A stretch of DNA of 64,000 nucleotides from Streptomyces bacillaris (GCF_003268675.1 NZ_CP029378.1:806001-870000); one strand, 5' to 3'. Counted from the stretch's first letter, positions 42,183 through 51,071 are shown. The notes: generated by a model from the letters alone, not told the origin. Made by a program: numbers and translations.

Positions 42183-44069
42183 GTGAGTTCCGCGCAGTCC
42201 CTTGTCGACAACCGCCCGGTTTCCGTGGCGCACCTCTTCCTCTCACGGGTCGAAGCCACGCCCGGCCGGGAAGCCTACCGCTATCCCGTGCCGGCCGTCG
42301 GCGGCGCTGCCGGTGCCGAGCGGTGGCACTCGCTGACCTGGGCGCAGACCGCCGAACGCGTCCATGCGATCGCGGCCGGGCTGCTGGCCCTGGGGGTGCG
42401 GCCCGAGGAGCGGGTGGCGATCTCCTCCTCCACCCGGGTGGAGTGGATCCTGGCCGATCTGGGCGCGATGTGCGCGGGCGCCGCCGCCACCGCCGTCTAC
42501 CCCAGCACCCATGCCGAGGAGACGGTCTACATTCTCTCCGACTCCGGCAGCCGGGCGATCTTCGTCGAGAACGCGGTCCAGCTGGACAAGGTCGCCTCCG
42601 CCATCGAACGACTGCCAGGGCTCGGCCACGCGATCCTCTTCGATCCCGGGGCGGACCTCCCTCGGGTGGAGGGGCTGGAGGTGCTCTCCCTCGCCGAGCT
42701 GGAGAAGCGGGGTACGGCGTACCTGGATGAGCATCCGGACGCGGTCGAGGAGACGGTTGGGGCCATCGAGCGGGAACAGCTCGCCACCCTGGTCTACACC
42801 TCGGGCACGACGGGCCGCCCGAAGGGTGTGCGCCTGGTGCACGACTGCTGGTCGTACCAGGGGGTCGCTCAAGAGGCCAGCGGGCTGCTGCGCTCGGACG
42901 ACGTGCAGTTCCTGTGGCTGCCGCTGTCCCACGTGTTCGGCAAGGCCCTGATCGCCGGTCAGGTCAGGACCGGCCATGTGATGGCGGTGGATGGGAGGAT
43001 CGACCGGATCATCACCAACCTGCCGGCCGTCCGGCCCACCCTGATGGCGTCGGCGCCGCGGATCTTCGAGAAGGTCTACAACGGCATCGCGGGCCGGGCG
43101 CGAGCCGATGGAGGTGCCAAGTACAAGATCTTCCTCTGGGCGGCAAAGGTCGCCCGCGACTACGCCCGGACAGAGCAGGAGAGCAGGGCGGCGACCGGAC
43201 GGCGCAAGGTGCCCCTACCGCTCGCCGTGCAGCACGCCGTCGCCGACCGACTGGTGTACGGCAAGATCCGCGCGGCCTTCGGGGGCAATCTGCGCGGCAG
43301 CGTCTCGGGCAGTGCGGCCCTCGCTCCCGACATCGGCTACTTCTTCGCCGGCACAGGTGTGCACGTCCTTGAGGGCTATGGCCTCACCGAGACCAGCGCG
43401 GCCTGCACCGTCAACCCCGCCGACGACTACCGGGTCGGCACGGTCGGCAAACCGCTGCCCGGCACCGAGGTCCGCATCGCCGAGGACGGCGAGATCCTGT
43501 TGCGAGGCCCCGGCGTCATGCGCGGCTACCACAACCTTCCGGAGAAGACCGCGGAGGTGCTGGAGAGCGACGGCTGGTTCCGCACCGGCGACATCGGGGA
43601 AGTGGACAAGGACGGCTACGTCCGTATCACCGACCGCAAGAAGGACGTGTTCAAGACCTCGGGCGGCAAGTACGTGGCACCCACCGAGATCGAGGGCCGG
43701 TTCAAGGCGATCTGTCCGTTCGTCAGCAACATCCTGGTCATCGGCGACGGACGCAACTTCTGCTCCGCCCTGATCGCCCTGGACGAGACCACGATCACGT
43801 CATGGGCGGCGTCCCAGGAACTCGGCGACCGCACGTATGCCGAGATCGTCTCCTCGCCGCAGGTCCACGAGCTGATCAACGGCTTCGTCCAGCGGGTCAA
43901 CGGCGACCTGCAACGATGGCAGACGATCAAGAAATTCGCCGTGCTCCCGCGCGACCTCGATATCGAGCACGGCGAACTCACCCCGAGCCTCAAGGTCAAA
44001 CGGCCCGTCGTGGAGCGCGAGTACGCCCAAGTCATCGACGGAATGTATGAGGGCGCCCGCGAGGCCTAA
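42183..44069 (+). CDS. fadD: Long-chain acyl-CoA synthetase (AMP-forming)
   Basis: Protein of 628 aa of the long-chain AMP-dependent synthetase family. The P-loop-like motif is LVYTSGTTGRPKGVRL (about 200-215), the adenylate motif GYGLTETSAACTVN (about 398), DGWFRTGDIGEVDKDGY with the ATP-binding Asp, and the C-terminal lysine region KDVFKTSGGKYVAP. It activates fatty acids to acyl-CoA for degradation or lipid synthesis. GTG 42183 is preceded by GGAGG. An IS5-family element begins 1 bp after its TAA stop, so its 3' transcript now continues into the IS. Confidence 0.93.
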   Translation: MSSAQSLVDNRPVSVAHLFLSRVEATPGREAYRYPVPAVGGAAGAERWHSLTWAQTAERVHAIAAGLLALGVRPEERVAISSSTRVEWILADLGAMCAGAAATAVYPSTHAEETVYILSDSGSRAIFVENAVQLDKVASAIERLPGLGHAILFDPGADLPRVEGLEVLSLAELEKRGTAYLDEHPDAVEETVGAIEREQLATLVYTSGTTGRPKGVRLVHDCWSYQGVAQEASGLLRSDDVQFLWLPLSHVFGKALIAGQVRTGHVMAVDGRIDRIITNLPAVRPTLMASAPRIFEKVYNGIAGRARADGGAKYKIFLWAAKVARDYARTEQESRAATGRRKVPLPLAVQHAVADRLVYGKIRAAFGGNLRGSVSGSAALAPDIGYFFAGTGVHVLEGYGLTETSAACTVNPADDYRVGTVGKPLPGTEVRIAEDGEILLRGPGVMRGYHNLPEKTAEVLESDGWFRTGDIGEVDKDGYVRITDRKKDVFKTSGGKYVAPTEIEGRFKAICPFVSNILVIGDGRNFCSALIALDETTITSWAASQELGDRTYAEIVSSPQVHELINGFVQRVNGDLQRWQTIKKFAVLPRDLDIEHGELTPSLKVKRPVVEREYAQVIDGMYEGAREA

Positions 44070-44108
44070 AACCGTGTCCTACGTGGTGAGGTGGTCGTTG
44101 GGCTCATC

Positions 44109-44591
44109 ATGGGGCGGGGTACGTGGAGTTGGGTTGTTCCGGACGGACTGTGGGAGATCGCGGAGCCGTTGATCCCGCCGTCGAAGGTGCGGCCGCAGGG
44201 TGGCGGGACGCAGGACACGCCTGATGAGACGGTGTTCGCGGCCATCGTCTACGTGCTGGTCAGCGGCTGTGCCTGGCGTGCGCTGCCGCCATGCTTCGGG
44301 ATATCGAAGTCGACGGCCCATCGCAGGTTCGTGATCTGGTCGCGGGCCGGCGTGTGGGGCCGACTGCACGAGGAGATCGTGCACCGGCTCTACGACGCCA
44401 GCCTGCTCGACCTGTCGCGTGCAGTCCTCGACTCCGCCCACGTGCGCGCTAAAAAGGGGGCGAACACACAGGTCCGAGCCCCGTGGACCGGGGCAAGCCG
44501 GGCTCCGAGATGCACGTCCTGTCGGACGCGAACGGACTGCCCCTGGTCGTCGGCGTCTCCGCGGCCAACGTCCACGACAGCCTCGCGCTGA
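44109..44591 (+). CDS. IS5-family transposase, frame A (N-terminal part)
   Basis: Encodes the N-terminal DUF4096-like region (WSWVVPDGLWEIAEPLIPPS, GCAWRALPP) and the first catalytic Asp region (AVLDSAHVRAKKG). At 44453-44459 the sequence A-AAG-GGG is a -1 slippery heptamer; ribosomes shifting there enter frame B and make the full transposase. Without shifting, the frame runs on into meaningless sequence to 44591. Confidence 0.85.
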   Translation: MGRGTWSWVVPDGLWEIAEPLIPPSKVRPQGGGTQDTPDETVFAAIVYVLVSGCAWRALPPCFGISKSTAHRRFVIWSRAGVWGRLHEEIVHRLYDASLLDLSRAVLDSAHVRAKKGANTQVRAPWTGASRAPRCTSCRTRTDCPWSSASPRPTSTTASR

Positions 44592-44926
44592 AGCCCATGG
44601 TCGCCGGTCACCAAACGAGACACGACCCACACCGCGGCCGGTACTTCAAGCCTCAGCGTCTTCACGCCGACAAGGCGTACGACGTTCCTCACCTGCGCAA
44701 ATGGCTACGCGGCAAGCGCATCGGCGTCCGCATCGCACGCAAGGGCATCGAGTCCAGCGAACGACTCGGCCGACGCAGATGGGTCATCGAGCGCACCATG
44801 TCCTGGCTCACGGGCTACCGTCGGCTCAACCACCGCTACGAACGAAACACCCGAAACTACCTGGCCTTTCTCGGCCTCGCCGCCGCCCTCTGCTGCTACA
44901 AGCGACTCATCCGCCTCACCACGTAG
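44483..44926 (+). CDS. IS5-family transposase, frame B (C-terminal catalytic part)
   Basis: Encodes GKPGSEMHVLSDANGLPL, the second catalytic Asp (LHADKAYDVPHLRK) and the Glu region (RRRWVIERTMSWLTGYRRLNHRYER). It is read as a fusion with frame A after -1 frameshifting; the ATG at 44483 marks only the longest independent frame. Ends inside the right inverted repeat. Confidence 0.85.
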   Translation: MDRGKPGSEMHVLSDANGLPLVVGVSAANVHDSLALKPMVAGHQTRHDPHRGRYFKPQRLHADKAYDVPHLRKWLRGKRIGVRIARKGIESSERLGRRRWVIERTMSWLTGYRRLNHRYERNTRNYLAFLGLAAALCCYKRLIRLTT

Positions 44927-44949
44927 GACACGGTCTTAGCCTAGGAAAT

Positions 44950-44966
44950 CTTTGCATAATCTAAAG
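44950..44966. promoter_or_regulatory. AT-rich palindromic site before the PP2C gene
   Basis: CTTTGCATAATCTAAAG, imperfectly symmetric with further CCTA/TTAGG arms outside. Located 54 bp before the PP2C start and near a MarR-type gene two genes on; a candidate MarR operator and promoter. The IS5-family element ends 15 bp upstream, so upstream activator sites would be lost. Confidence 0.45.
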
Positions 44967-45019
44967 CTTAGGGGCTACCGGCTGCGCCGGGCCGAAGCCG
45001 TCAGACTGCTGGGAGCGTC

Positions 45020-46081
45020 ATGATCACTGCGAAGCGTCGAGGCGATCCGGCGGTGCTTTCCTGGCTTCCGATCGTGGTGATGGCGTTGGTGGCTGCCATG
45101 GACATCACTGCAGGCCCGCAGGCAGGTTTCCTGCCCCTCGTCTCTCTCGGTCCTGCGTTCGCCGGGCTGATCGGCACCTGGCGGCGCACTGTGCTCATCG
45201 GCTGCGCGGCGCTGCTGCTGTGCGCCGGTCTGGGGGTGTATGACGGGCTTTTCGACACCCGGCGTGGTTACACGGCCATGGCTTCGGTCGCCGGAGTGAC
45301 ACTGGCCGGTGCCCTGGCGGCGGGCACACGCATGCGGCGCGAGGCGGAGCTTGCCAGCGTGCGTTCCATCGCGGAGGTGGCGCAGCGCGTGCTGCAGCGT
45401 CCCGTACCGCGCCAGGTCGGCCCTCTTGAGGTGGCGGCCTCCTACACCTCGGCGGTTGCCGATTCACGTATCGGCGGTGACTTGTACGAGGTCGTGGTTT
45501 CGCCGTACGGAGTTCGCGTCATCGTCGGGGATGTCCAGGGCAAAGGGCTCGCTGCCGTGGAGACGGCCGCCCTGGTGCTGGGTGTCTTCCGTGAAGCGGC
45601 GCACGACGAGCCCGACCTGGCCGCCGTCGCCGCGCGGCTGGAGCGCACGGTGGCCCGCGAGGCGAACGGAGAGAAGTTCGTGACCGCCATCCTCGCCGAG
45701 ATTCACACCGACGAAGAGTCCATTGCGTTCCTGAACTGCGGCCATCCAGCCCCGATGATCATCCGCCCCGACCGCTCCGTCGACTTCCCCCTCCCACCCG
45801 CCTACGCACTGCCCATCGGGATGGGAGAACTCGGAGGAGACCCGCCCCACCCCTACCGCGCCGACTTCGGCCCCGGCGAACAACTCCTCCTCTACACCGA
45901 CGGCGTCACCGAAGCACGGAACGCAGAGGGAACCTTCTACCCTCTGGAGGAGCGAGCCGGGCTCCTCGACCTCTTCGACGCCAACGCCGCACTCGAAGTG
46001 CTGCGCAGGGACATCGTCCTGCACGCCAGCGGCCCGCACGACGATGCGGCCATGCTTCTGCTGCGCTACCGACGCGGGTGA
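45020..46081 (+). CDS. Membrane PP2C-type (SpoIIE/RsbU) serine phosphatase
   Basis: Protein of 353 aa. About three hydrophobic helices occupy residues 13-103. The SpoIIE domain follows with metal-binding SRIGGDLYEVV, GDVQGKGLAAVETAALVLG, YTDGVTEARNAEG and SGPHDDAAMLLLRY. Such phosphatases activate anti-anti-sigma factors in stress signalling, as does the family of the nearby SigB-type remnant. GGGAG precedes the ATG by 4 bases. Followed by a MarR regulator 57 bp away, probably in the same transcript. Confidence 0.92.
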   Translation: MITAKRRGDPAVLSWLPIVVMALVAAMDITAGPQAGFLPLVSLGPAFAGLIGTWRRTVLIGCAALLLCAGLGVYDGLFDTRRGYTAMASVAGVTLAGALAAGTRMRREAELASVRSIAEVAQRVLQRPVPRQVGPLEVAASYTSAVADSRIGGDLYEVVVSPYGVRVIVGDVQGKGLAAVETAALVLGVFREAAHDEPDLAAVAARLERTVAREANGEKFVTAILAEIHTDEESIAFLNCGHPAPMIIRPDRSVDFPLPPAYALPIGMGELGGDPPHPYRADFGPGEQLLLYTDGVTEARNAEGTFYPLEERAGLLDLFDANAALEVLRRDIVLHASGPHDDAAMLLLRYRRG

Positions 46082-46138
46082 ACGTGAGTATGAGGAGAGA
46101 AGGACGAGAGTGACCCGGAGCAAGGTAGAAAGGGTGGC

Positions 46139-46645
46139 ATGGCCAGGGAGATAGCTCCGCCGGAGAGCATGGATGATGTGGACGCGGTGACCCAGGCAGT
46201 GCTGACCGCCTCTCGGCTGCTGGTCGCGGTATCAGCGCGCTCGCTGGCACACGTCGAAGACCGCGTCACCCTGCCGCAGTTCCGGATGCTGGTGGTGCTC
46301 TCCACGCGCGGAACCACCAAACTCGTCACGCTCGCAGAACTACTGCACGTGGCACCCTCGACTGCGATGCGCATGCTCGACCGGCTGATCACAGCAGGGC
46401 TCGCCGACCGGAAGACCAACCCGCACAACCGCCGCGAGACACTTCTCCGGCTCACCGACGAAGGACACCGCACCGTCGAAAACGTCACCGCACGCCGACG
46501 CGAAGAAATCACCTCGATCGTCCAGCGGCTCGCCCCGCACCAGCGAACGGCGCTCATCCACGCCCTCAACGACTTCAACGAAGCAGGCGGCGAGCCACCG
46601 GCACCGCTGCTGGACGAGAGCGCCGAACTGCACCCACTGGGCTGA
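46139..46645 (+). CDS. MarR-family transcriptional regulator
   Basis: Protein of 168 aa: winged helix LPQFRMLVVLS, LVTLAELLHVAPSTAMRMLDRLITAGLADRK, then the wing NRRETLLRLTDEG and a C-terminal dimerisation helix. AAAGG lies 5 bases before the ATG. Paired with a SpoIIE-type phosphatase, it may control that operon through the AT-rich site at 44950-44966. Ligand unknown. Transcription continues toward the IS630-family element after a 143-bp gap. Confidence 0.9.
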   Translation: MAREIAPPESMDDVDAVTQAVLTASRLLVAVSARSLAHVEDRVTLPQFRMLVVLSTRGTTKLVTLAELLHVAPSTAMRMLDRLITAGLADRKTNPHNRRETLLRLTDEGHRTVENVTARRREEITSIVQRLAPHQRTALIHALNDFNEAGGEPPAPLLDESAELHPLG

Positions 46646-46788
46646 GGCGGCCGCATGGCGACAAAGGCAAAAATCCATGCGACCCGTGATCGCCGAAGAA
46701 ACCTTCCGCCGACCATTACGAGACCTGCTACCCCTACACCGCAGCGGCCCCGGCCCATAAGCGGGACGCCATCTGGCGAGCTAGGGAG

Positions 46789-47880
46789 CTAGTCTCCTGA
46801 GTCAGGAATTCTGTTCAGATATGAGGCGAGGCGTTCGAGGATCTCGTCCGCGGTCTTGGTCCAGACGTAGGGCTTGGGGTCGGTGTTCCAGGCTGCGATC
46901 CAGGTCCGGATGTCCTGCTCCAGGGCCTGGACTGTCTTGTGGACGCCTCGCCGTATCCGTTTGTTCGTCAGCTCGGCAAAGCATCGCTCCACGAGGTTGA
47001 GCCAGGACGACCCGGTCGATGTGAAGTGCAGGTGGAACCGGGGGTGGGCCAGCAGCCAGGTCTTGATGGCCGGGGTCTTGTGGGTGGCGTAGTTGTCCAG
47101 CACCAAGTGGACCTCGAGACCATCGGGCACTTCCCGGTCGAGCTTGATGAGGAACTTCTTGAACTCCTCGGCCCGGTGGCGGCGGTGCAGGGAACCGATC
47201 ACCTTGCCGGTGGCGACCTCCAGGGCGGCGAACAGGGTGGTGGTGCCAGCACGGACGTAGTCGTGCGTGACGCGTTGCGGCACTCCGGGCATCATCGGCA
47301 GCACCGGCTGAGACCGGTCCAGGGCCTGGATCTGCGACTTTTCGTCCACGCAGAAGACCAGGGCCCGCTCGGGCGGGTCCAGATAGAGGCCGACGACATC
47401 GTGAACCTTGTCGACGCAGTACGGAGCCGTCGACAGCTTGAAGGTCTCCGGGCGGTGCGGCTGCAGACCGAACGCCCGCCAGACCCGTGACACCGTCGAC
47501 TGCGACAGACCCGTCTGCTTCGCCATCGACCGTGTCGACCAGTGCGTCGCGTTCTTCGGGGCGGACTCCAGGGTCTTGGCGACCAGCGCGGCCACCTGTT
47601 CGCCGGTGACCGACCTGGGACCGCCCGAGCTGGGAAAGTCGCCCAAGCCGGCGATCCGGTGCTCGACGAACCTCGCCCGCCAGCGGCCCACCGCATGCGG
47701 AGTCGAGTCGAGCCGGGCCGCGACGTCCTTGTTCGAAGCACCCTCCGCGCAAGCCAGGATGATCCGGCACCTCAGAGCCCACGCCTGCGGCGTGGAGCGA
47801 CGCTGCACCCATCCCCCGAGCGCAGCCCGTTCCTCATCGGACGGAATCGACTCGGCCTTCGGCCGCCCAGTACGCGCCAC
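46789..47880 (-). CDS. IS630-family transposase
   Basis: Protein of 363 aa: N-terminal helix-turn-helix (ASNKDVAARLDSTPHAVGRWRARF), a second one (MAKQTGLSQSTVSRVWRAFG), and a DDE nuclease with LVFCVDEKSQIQ, VHLVLDNYATHK and SSWLNLVERCFAEL supplying Asp, Asp and Glu. Intact and full length. The stop codon lies in the inverted repeat. Confidence 0.95.
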   Translation of the reverse strand: MARTGRPKAESIPSDEERAALGGWVQRRSTPQAWALRCRIILACAEGASNKDVAARLDSTPHAVGRWRARFVEHRIAGLGDFPSSGGPRSVTGEQVAALVAKTLESAPKNATHWSTRSMAKQTGLSQSTVSRVWRAFGLQPHRPETFKLSTAPYCVDKVHDVVGLYLDPPERALVFCVDEKSQIQALDRSQPVLPMMPGVPQRVTHDYVRAGTTTLFAALEVATGKVIGSLHRRHRAEEFKKFLIKLDREVPDGLEVHLVLDNYATHKTPAIKTWLLAHPRFHLHFTSTGSSWLNLVERCFAELTNKRIRRGVHKTVQALEQDIRTWIAAWNTDPKPYVWTKTADEILERLASYLNRIPDSGD

Positions 47881-47927
47881 AGACCAAGCTTATACATCTG
47901 AACAGAATTCCCGACTCAGAAGACTAG
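46789..47927 (-). mobile_element. IS630-family element, about 1.14 kb
   Basis: 32-bp inverted repeats at 46789-46820 and 47896-47927 with two mismatches (core GGAATTCTGTTCAGAT). Both ends fall at TA dinucleotides (46790-46791 and 47925-47926), the TA target duplication of the IS630/Tc1-mariner superfamily. One intact transposase gene fills the element, so it may be active. Confidence 0.93.
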
Positions 47928-48261
47928 GACATCTCTCATCACCGAGCCCGGGCGCGTGCTCGCACAATGTTCTTGTCGTACCGGCGCCGGCCAGCGATTC
48001 TGGGCCGCTACCAGGGACCTGAAAACACCTCTCCACGGGGCGCGGTCGTGCCCCGCGGAGAGGCGCGGACGCATCACGGTTCCCATCCCTGCCGCCACTG
48101 GCCTCGGCCAGTCGCCGGCACCTCGAAAACGAAGCATCCATCGCCCACTGTGTCGCTGACTGACTTCACGACGACGCATGTCCGCCCTCGCCGGAGGCCG
48201 GGCCGTTGACGCAGCGGGGAGAGTCTCCAGCGCGTGGGTGCGGGTGAAGTCCAGCATCGTC
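47928..48261. other. Non-coding stretch between IS630-family element and universal stress gene
   Basis: About 334 bp with no credible gene; codon use of the open frames is not gene-like. Holds the terminator of the universal stress gene. Confidence 0.45.
48028..48063 (-). terminator. Terminator of the universal stress protein gene
   Basis: 14-bp arms CCTCTCCACGGGGC / GCCCCGCGGAGAGG with one mismatch. On the minus strand it is followed by TGTTTTCAGG. Confidence 0.65.
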
Positions 48262-49167
48262 TCAACTCTCTGCACGGTCTGTATGCGCGGCCGGGACCAC
48301 GGCTACCGGGCACAGGGCGGTATGCAGCACCTTGCCGCTCACCGAGCCGAGCAGCAGCCTTTTCAACCCGGTGCGGCCGTGGGAGCCGACCACCAGCAGG
48401 CCGGCTTGCCGGGAGGCATCCACCAGGGCCTGTGCGGGCTGATGCCGCTTGACACGCCCTTGTAGGTCCAGGCCGGGGTAGTGAGACCGGTACGGGGCCA
48501 GAACGTTCTCCAGCCCCTCCTGCGCACTGCTGGAAACCGCCTCGTCGTCCATGAGCGCAGGTCCAGTGGGACCGGTACCCAAAAGCTCTGGCCGGGTGGC
48601 CACATAAACCACCTCAAGGGCAGCGCCACGGGCCTGCGCCGCCTCCAGCGCGAACTCCATCAGACCGGACGGAAGATCGTCCACATCGACGCCTACCACC
48701 ACACGGTTCTCCCTCGGCTCCTCACGCTCTCCCGGCCTCACCACGAGCACCGGACACTCCGAGTGCGTGGCGACCTGAAGGCTTACCGAGCCAAGAGGCA
48801 ACCGGGGAAACCCACCGGCGCCCCGGTGGCCGACGACGATCAAGGACGCGGCCGAGGATCGGTCGAGAAGTGCTTGCGCGGGCGGTCCGGACACTACGTC
48901 GGGTACGACCGCCAGTTGCGGGTATTGCTGCCCCACCGACTCGGCGAACGAGGCGATCACGTGTTCCGCCTCTTGTGCAGTCGCCCCCCGGCCGGTCGAT
49001 TCAGCCGACCCCGGGGGGGCAGGCCACTCGACCGCATGCAAAATGCGCAGGACTGCCCCGCGCCGAAGCGCCTCCTCGGCGGCATCGCGGACGACCAGGC
49101 TCTGCTCCGCAGTGTCCACCACCCCCACCACCACTGATCCGGTCATGAGCTGATCGTCCATGGTCAT
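48262..49167 (-). CDS. Universal stress protein, two UspA domains
   Basis: Protein of 301 aa with two UspA domains; each has the ATP-binding pattern G-2x-G-9x-GS: GHRGAGGFPRLPLGSVS (about 145) and GSHGRTGLKRLLLGSVS (about 275). Such tandem proteins are induced in dormancy and stress in actinobacteria. The start ATG 49167 lies in the 4-bp target duplication of an IS3-family element, which has cut the gene off from its ribosome site (GGGAGAGAAG, now at about 50474-50483). Expression would now need a promoter and ribosome site in the IS, or the internal ATG at 49161. Confidence 0.88.
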   Translation of the reverse strand: MTMDDQLMTGSVVVGVVDTAEQSLVVRDAAEEALRRGAVLRILHAVEWPAPPGSAESTGRGATAQEAEHVIASFAESVGQQYPQLAVVPDVVSGPPAQALLDRSSAASLIVVGHRGAGGFPRLPLGSVSLQVATHSECPVLVVRPGEREEPRENRVVVGVDVDDLPSGLMEFALEAAQARGAALEVVYVATRPELLGTGPTGPALMDDEAVSSSAQEGLENVLAPYRSHYPGLDLQGRVKRHQPAQALVDASRQAGLLVVGSHGRTGLKRLLLGSVSGKVLHTALCPVAVVPAAHTDRAES

Positions 49168-49239
49168 TGAGCTGTACTGAGATTTGTGGAGTCCCTGATG
49201 CCAGGGTTACGGTCCTGGCGAAGGAGATCCACCAGCACC

Positions 49240-49551
49240 ATGGCAGCACCCCGTAAATATCCGGACGAACTGCGCGAGCGCGCGATTCGCGAGGTCCGCA
49301 CCACCGGCCGCCCGATCGCGCACGTCGCGAAGGACCTGGGCATCCACAAGGAGGCCTTGCGCGGCTGGGTCCGCCAGGCCGAGGCCGACCGCGGCGAGCG
49401 GGACGACCGGCTCACCACCGCAGAGCTCGACGAGCTCAAGCAACTCCGTAAAGAAGTAGCGGAGCTGCGGCGGGCGAACGAGATCCTGAAAGCCGCCTCG
49501 GTGTTTTTTGCCCAGGAGATCGACCGTCCCCGGACGAGGCCGAGCAGGTGA
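49240..49551 (+). CDS. IS3-family transposase OrfA (copy 1)
   Basis: 103 aa: helix-turn-helix ELRERAIREVRTTGRP and HVAKDLGIHKEALRGWVRQAE, then a leucine-zipper-like DELKQLRKEVAELRRANEILK for multimerisation. AAGGAG lies 12-13 bases before the ATG. The run T-TTT-TTG at 49504-49510 is a -1 slippery site leading into orfB. Confidence 0.93.
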   Translation: MAAPRKYPDELRERAIREVRTTGRPIAHVAKDLGIHKEALRGWVRQAEADRGERDDRLTTAELDELKQLRKEVAELRRANEILKAASVFFAQEIDRPRTRPSR

Positions 49552-50432
49552 TCGACCACCTGCGTGGACACGGCCTCGGGGTCGATCCCGTCTGCCGGGT
49601 GCTGGACCTGTCTCCGTCGACGTACTTCGCCCGCAAGAAGCGGCCGAAGTCGGCCCGTCGGCTCCGCGACGAGCAGCTCATGCCTCTGATCGAGGAGGTC
49701 CACGCGGACTCGGGCGGCACCTATGGCGCCCGCCGGATCACGCGGGCCCTGGGCCGCCGGGGCGTCGAGGTGGCCCGCTGCACGGTCGAGCGGCTGATGG
49801 CCGAGCTGGGCCTGGAGGGCGTCATCCGTGGCCGGCGCCGCCGCACCACGGTCCCGGAGCCGTCGGCGCCGCGTCCGCCGGACCTGGTCGACCGCGACTT
49901 CACCGCCTCGCGGCCCGATCAGCTGTGGGTCGCGGACATGACCTATGTCCGCACCTGGTCGGGATGGATGTATGTGGCATTCGTCCTGGACGTGTACTCG
50001 CGGATGATCGTCGGCTGGCAGGTCGCGAACCACATGCGGACCGAACTCCCTCTGGACGCCCTGGAGATGGCGCTCTGGCGGCGTCGGATCAAGAAGGACT
50101 CCGGACTGATCCACCACAGCGATCGCGGGTCGCAATACGTGTCAATTCGGTATACCGACCGGCTCGCGGACATCGGCGCCTCCGCCTCCGTCGGGTCGGT
50201 CGCGGACTCGTATGACAACGCGATGGCCGAGGCGCTGAACGGGACCTTCAAGGCCGAGCTGATCGAGATGCAGGGTCCTTGGAAGGACGTCGAGCAGGTC
50301 GAGCGGGCGATCTTCCAGTGGGTCACCTGGTACAACGAGGAACGTCTGCACTCCGCGCTCGACTACGTGCCGCCGGCCGAGCACGAGGAAGCCTTCTGGC
50401 GCAGCCAGGAGCAAACCCCGCAGTCCGCCTGA
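49548..50432 (+). CDS. IS3-family transposase OrfB (copy 1)
   Basis: 294 aa integrase: HTH_21-type region (IEEVHADSGGTYGARRITRALGRRG) and rve catalytic core with Asp (LWVADMTYV), Asp (HHSDRGSQY) and Glu (DNAMAEALNGTFKAELI) in canonical spacing. Normally made as an OrfAB fusion by -1 frameshifting; it overlaps orfA by 4 bp. Intact. Confidence 0.95.
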   Translation: MIDHLRGHGLGVDPVCRVLDLSPSTYFARKKRPKSARRLRDEQLMPLIEEVHADSGGTYGARRITRALGRRGVEVARCTVERLMAELGLEGVIRGRRRRTTVPEPSAPRPPDLVDRDFTASRPDQLWVADMTYVRTWSGWMYVAFVLDVYSRMIVGWQVANHMRTELPLDALEMALWRRRIKKDSGLIHHSDRGSQYVSIRYTDRLADIGASASVGSVADSYDNAMAEALNGTFKAELIEMQGPWKDVEQVERAIFQWVTWYNEERLHSALDYVPPAEHEEAFWRSQEQTPQSA

Positions 50433-50676
50433 ACCAATCAAGATCGGACTCTACGAAACTCGGGGCAGCTCATCATCTTCTCTCCCGCTGTTCGTCCGGC
50501 TTCCCGTAGCGCAGCGCTGAAAAGCTCTGGGCCGATATGGACTCGCCTCCATCACACGATCCGGTCGCGATCATGGCAACTTGGATACAGCAGCTGATGC
50601 GCCACACATGCCAGTTGTCGATCGATCCGTCGCGGAGCAGCGGCGATGGGACAGAAGATCCGGATTGGAGGACTTC

Positions 50677-50865
50677 GTGAACTGCTACGAATGCCGCAGA
50701 GAGGGTCGCGTAGCCGCTTCAGCAGAGGCCGTGTGCCAGCACTGCGGGGCGGGGGTGTGCGCTGATCACGTACGGGTCGAAATGCAGGAGCTGCATCAGC
50801 AGGCCGGTCTGGGGAAGCGCACACATAATCTGCCCGCCCGCCGCATGCTGTGCACCGTCTGCTAG
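50677..50865 (+). CDS. DUF2180 family small zinc-ribbon protein
   Basis: 62 aa from GTG 50677, with GGAGG five bases upstream. Cysteine pattern NCYECRREGR, VCQHCGAGVCADHV and LCTVC gives three CxxC-type knuckles, and LPARRMLC matches the DUF2180 ending. Function unknown; family members occur among actinobacterial stress genes. The longer upstream frame to 50581 lacks a ribosome site and family resemblance. Confidence 0.8.
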   Translation: MNCYECRREGRVAASAEAVCQHCGAGVCADHVRVEMQELHQQAGLGKRTHNLPARRMLCTVC

Positions 50866-51071
50866 GCAGCAGAGCGGCTAGGAGGCAGCATCGATGGCGA
50901 ACCCTGTCCGTGGCCCCTCGTACCCGGCGTTACCGTTTCGCCGACGGGGCCGAAAGGTCCACCCGCCCCGCACCTTCCAACCCGGCTAAAGCGGCATTTT
51001 ACCTGTCGCGCACTTGTGAGGGGTACGGGACCGTAGGACCCGGAGTCCAGTGCTGTGACCCGGTGCCGGGC

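Larger units (their letters stand above)
44071..44934 (+). mobile_element. IS5-family element (IS427-like), 864 bp
   Basis: Bounded by 24-bp inverted repeats: left 44071-44094 (ACCGTGTCCTACGTGGTGAG...), right 44911-44934, one mismatch. Flanks read CTAA on the left and TTAG on the right, consistent with a YTAR/TA target. It carries a transposase in two overlapping frames with an A6-G5-like slippery site. The insertion lies between the fadD stop codon and the promoter region of the PP2C phosphatase gene. Confidence 0.92.
49168..50472 (+). mobile_element. IS3-family element, copy 1 (1305 bp)
   Basis: Ends TGAGCTG...CAGCTCA with imperfect inverted repeats of about 27 bp. The 4-bp target duplication is TCAT (49164-49167 and 50473-50476). 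It carries orfA and orfB with a T6 frameshift site. Same length and same encoded proteins as the copy at 57717-59021, in the opposite orientation, so both are recent. The insertion disrupts the translation start of the universal stress gene. Confidence 0.95.

Noticed and set aside
47916..48275. 119-aa minus-strand frame downstream of the universal stress gene
   Set aside because: Contains the terminator hairpin, lacks a ribosome site and resembles nothing.
50930..50960. Possible DevR/OsdR-like dormancy box near GGGGCCGAAAGGTCC
   Set aside because: The symmetry is weak and I cannot confirm a consensus; not enough to call an operator.
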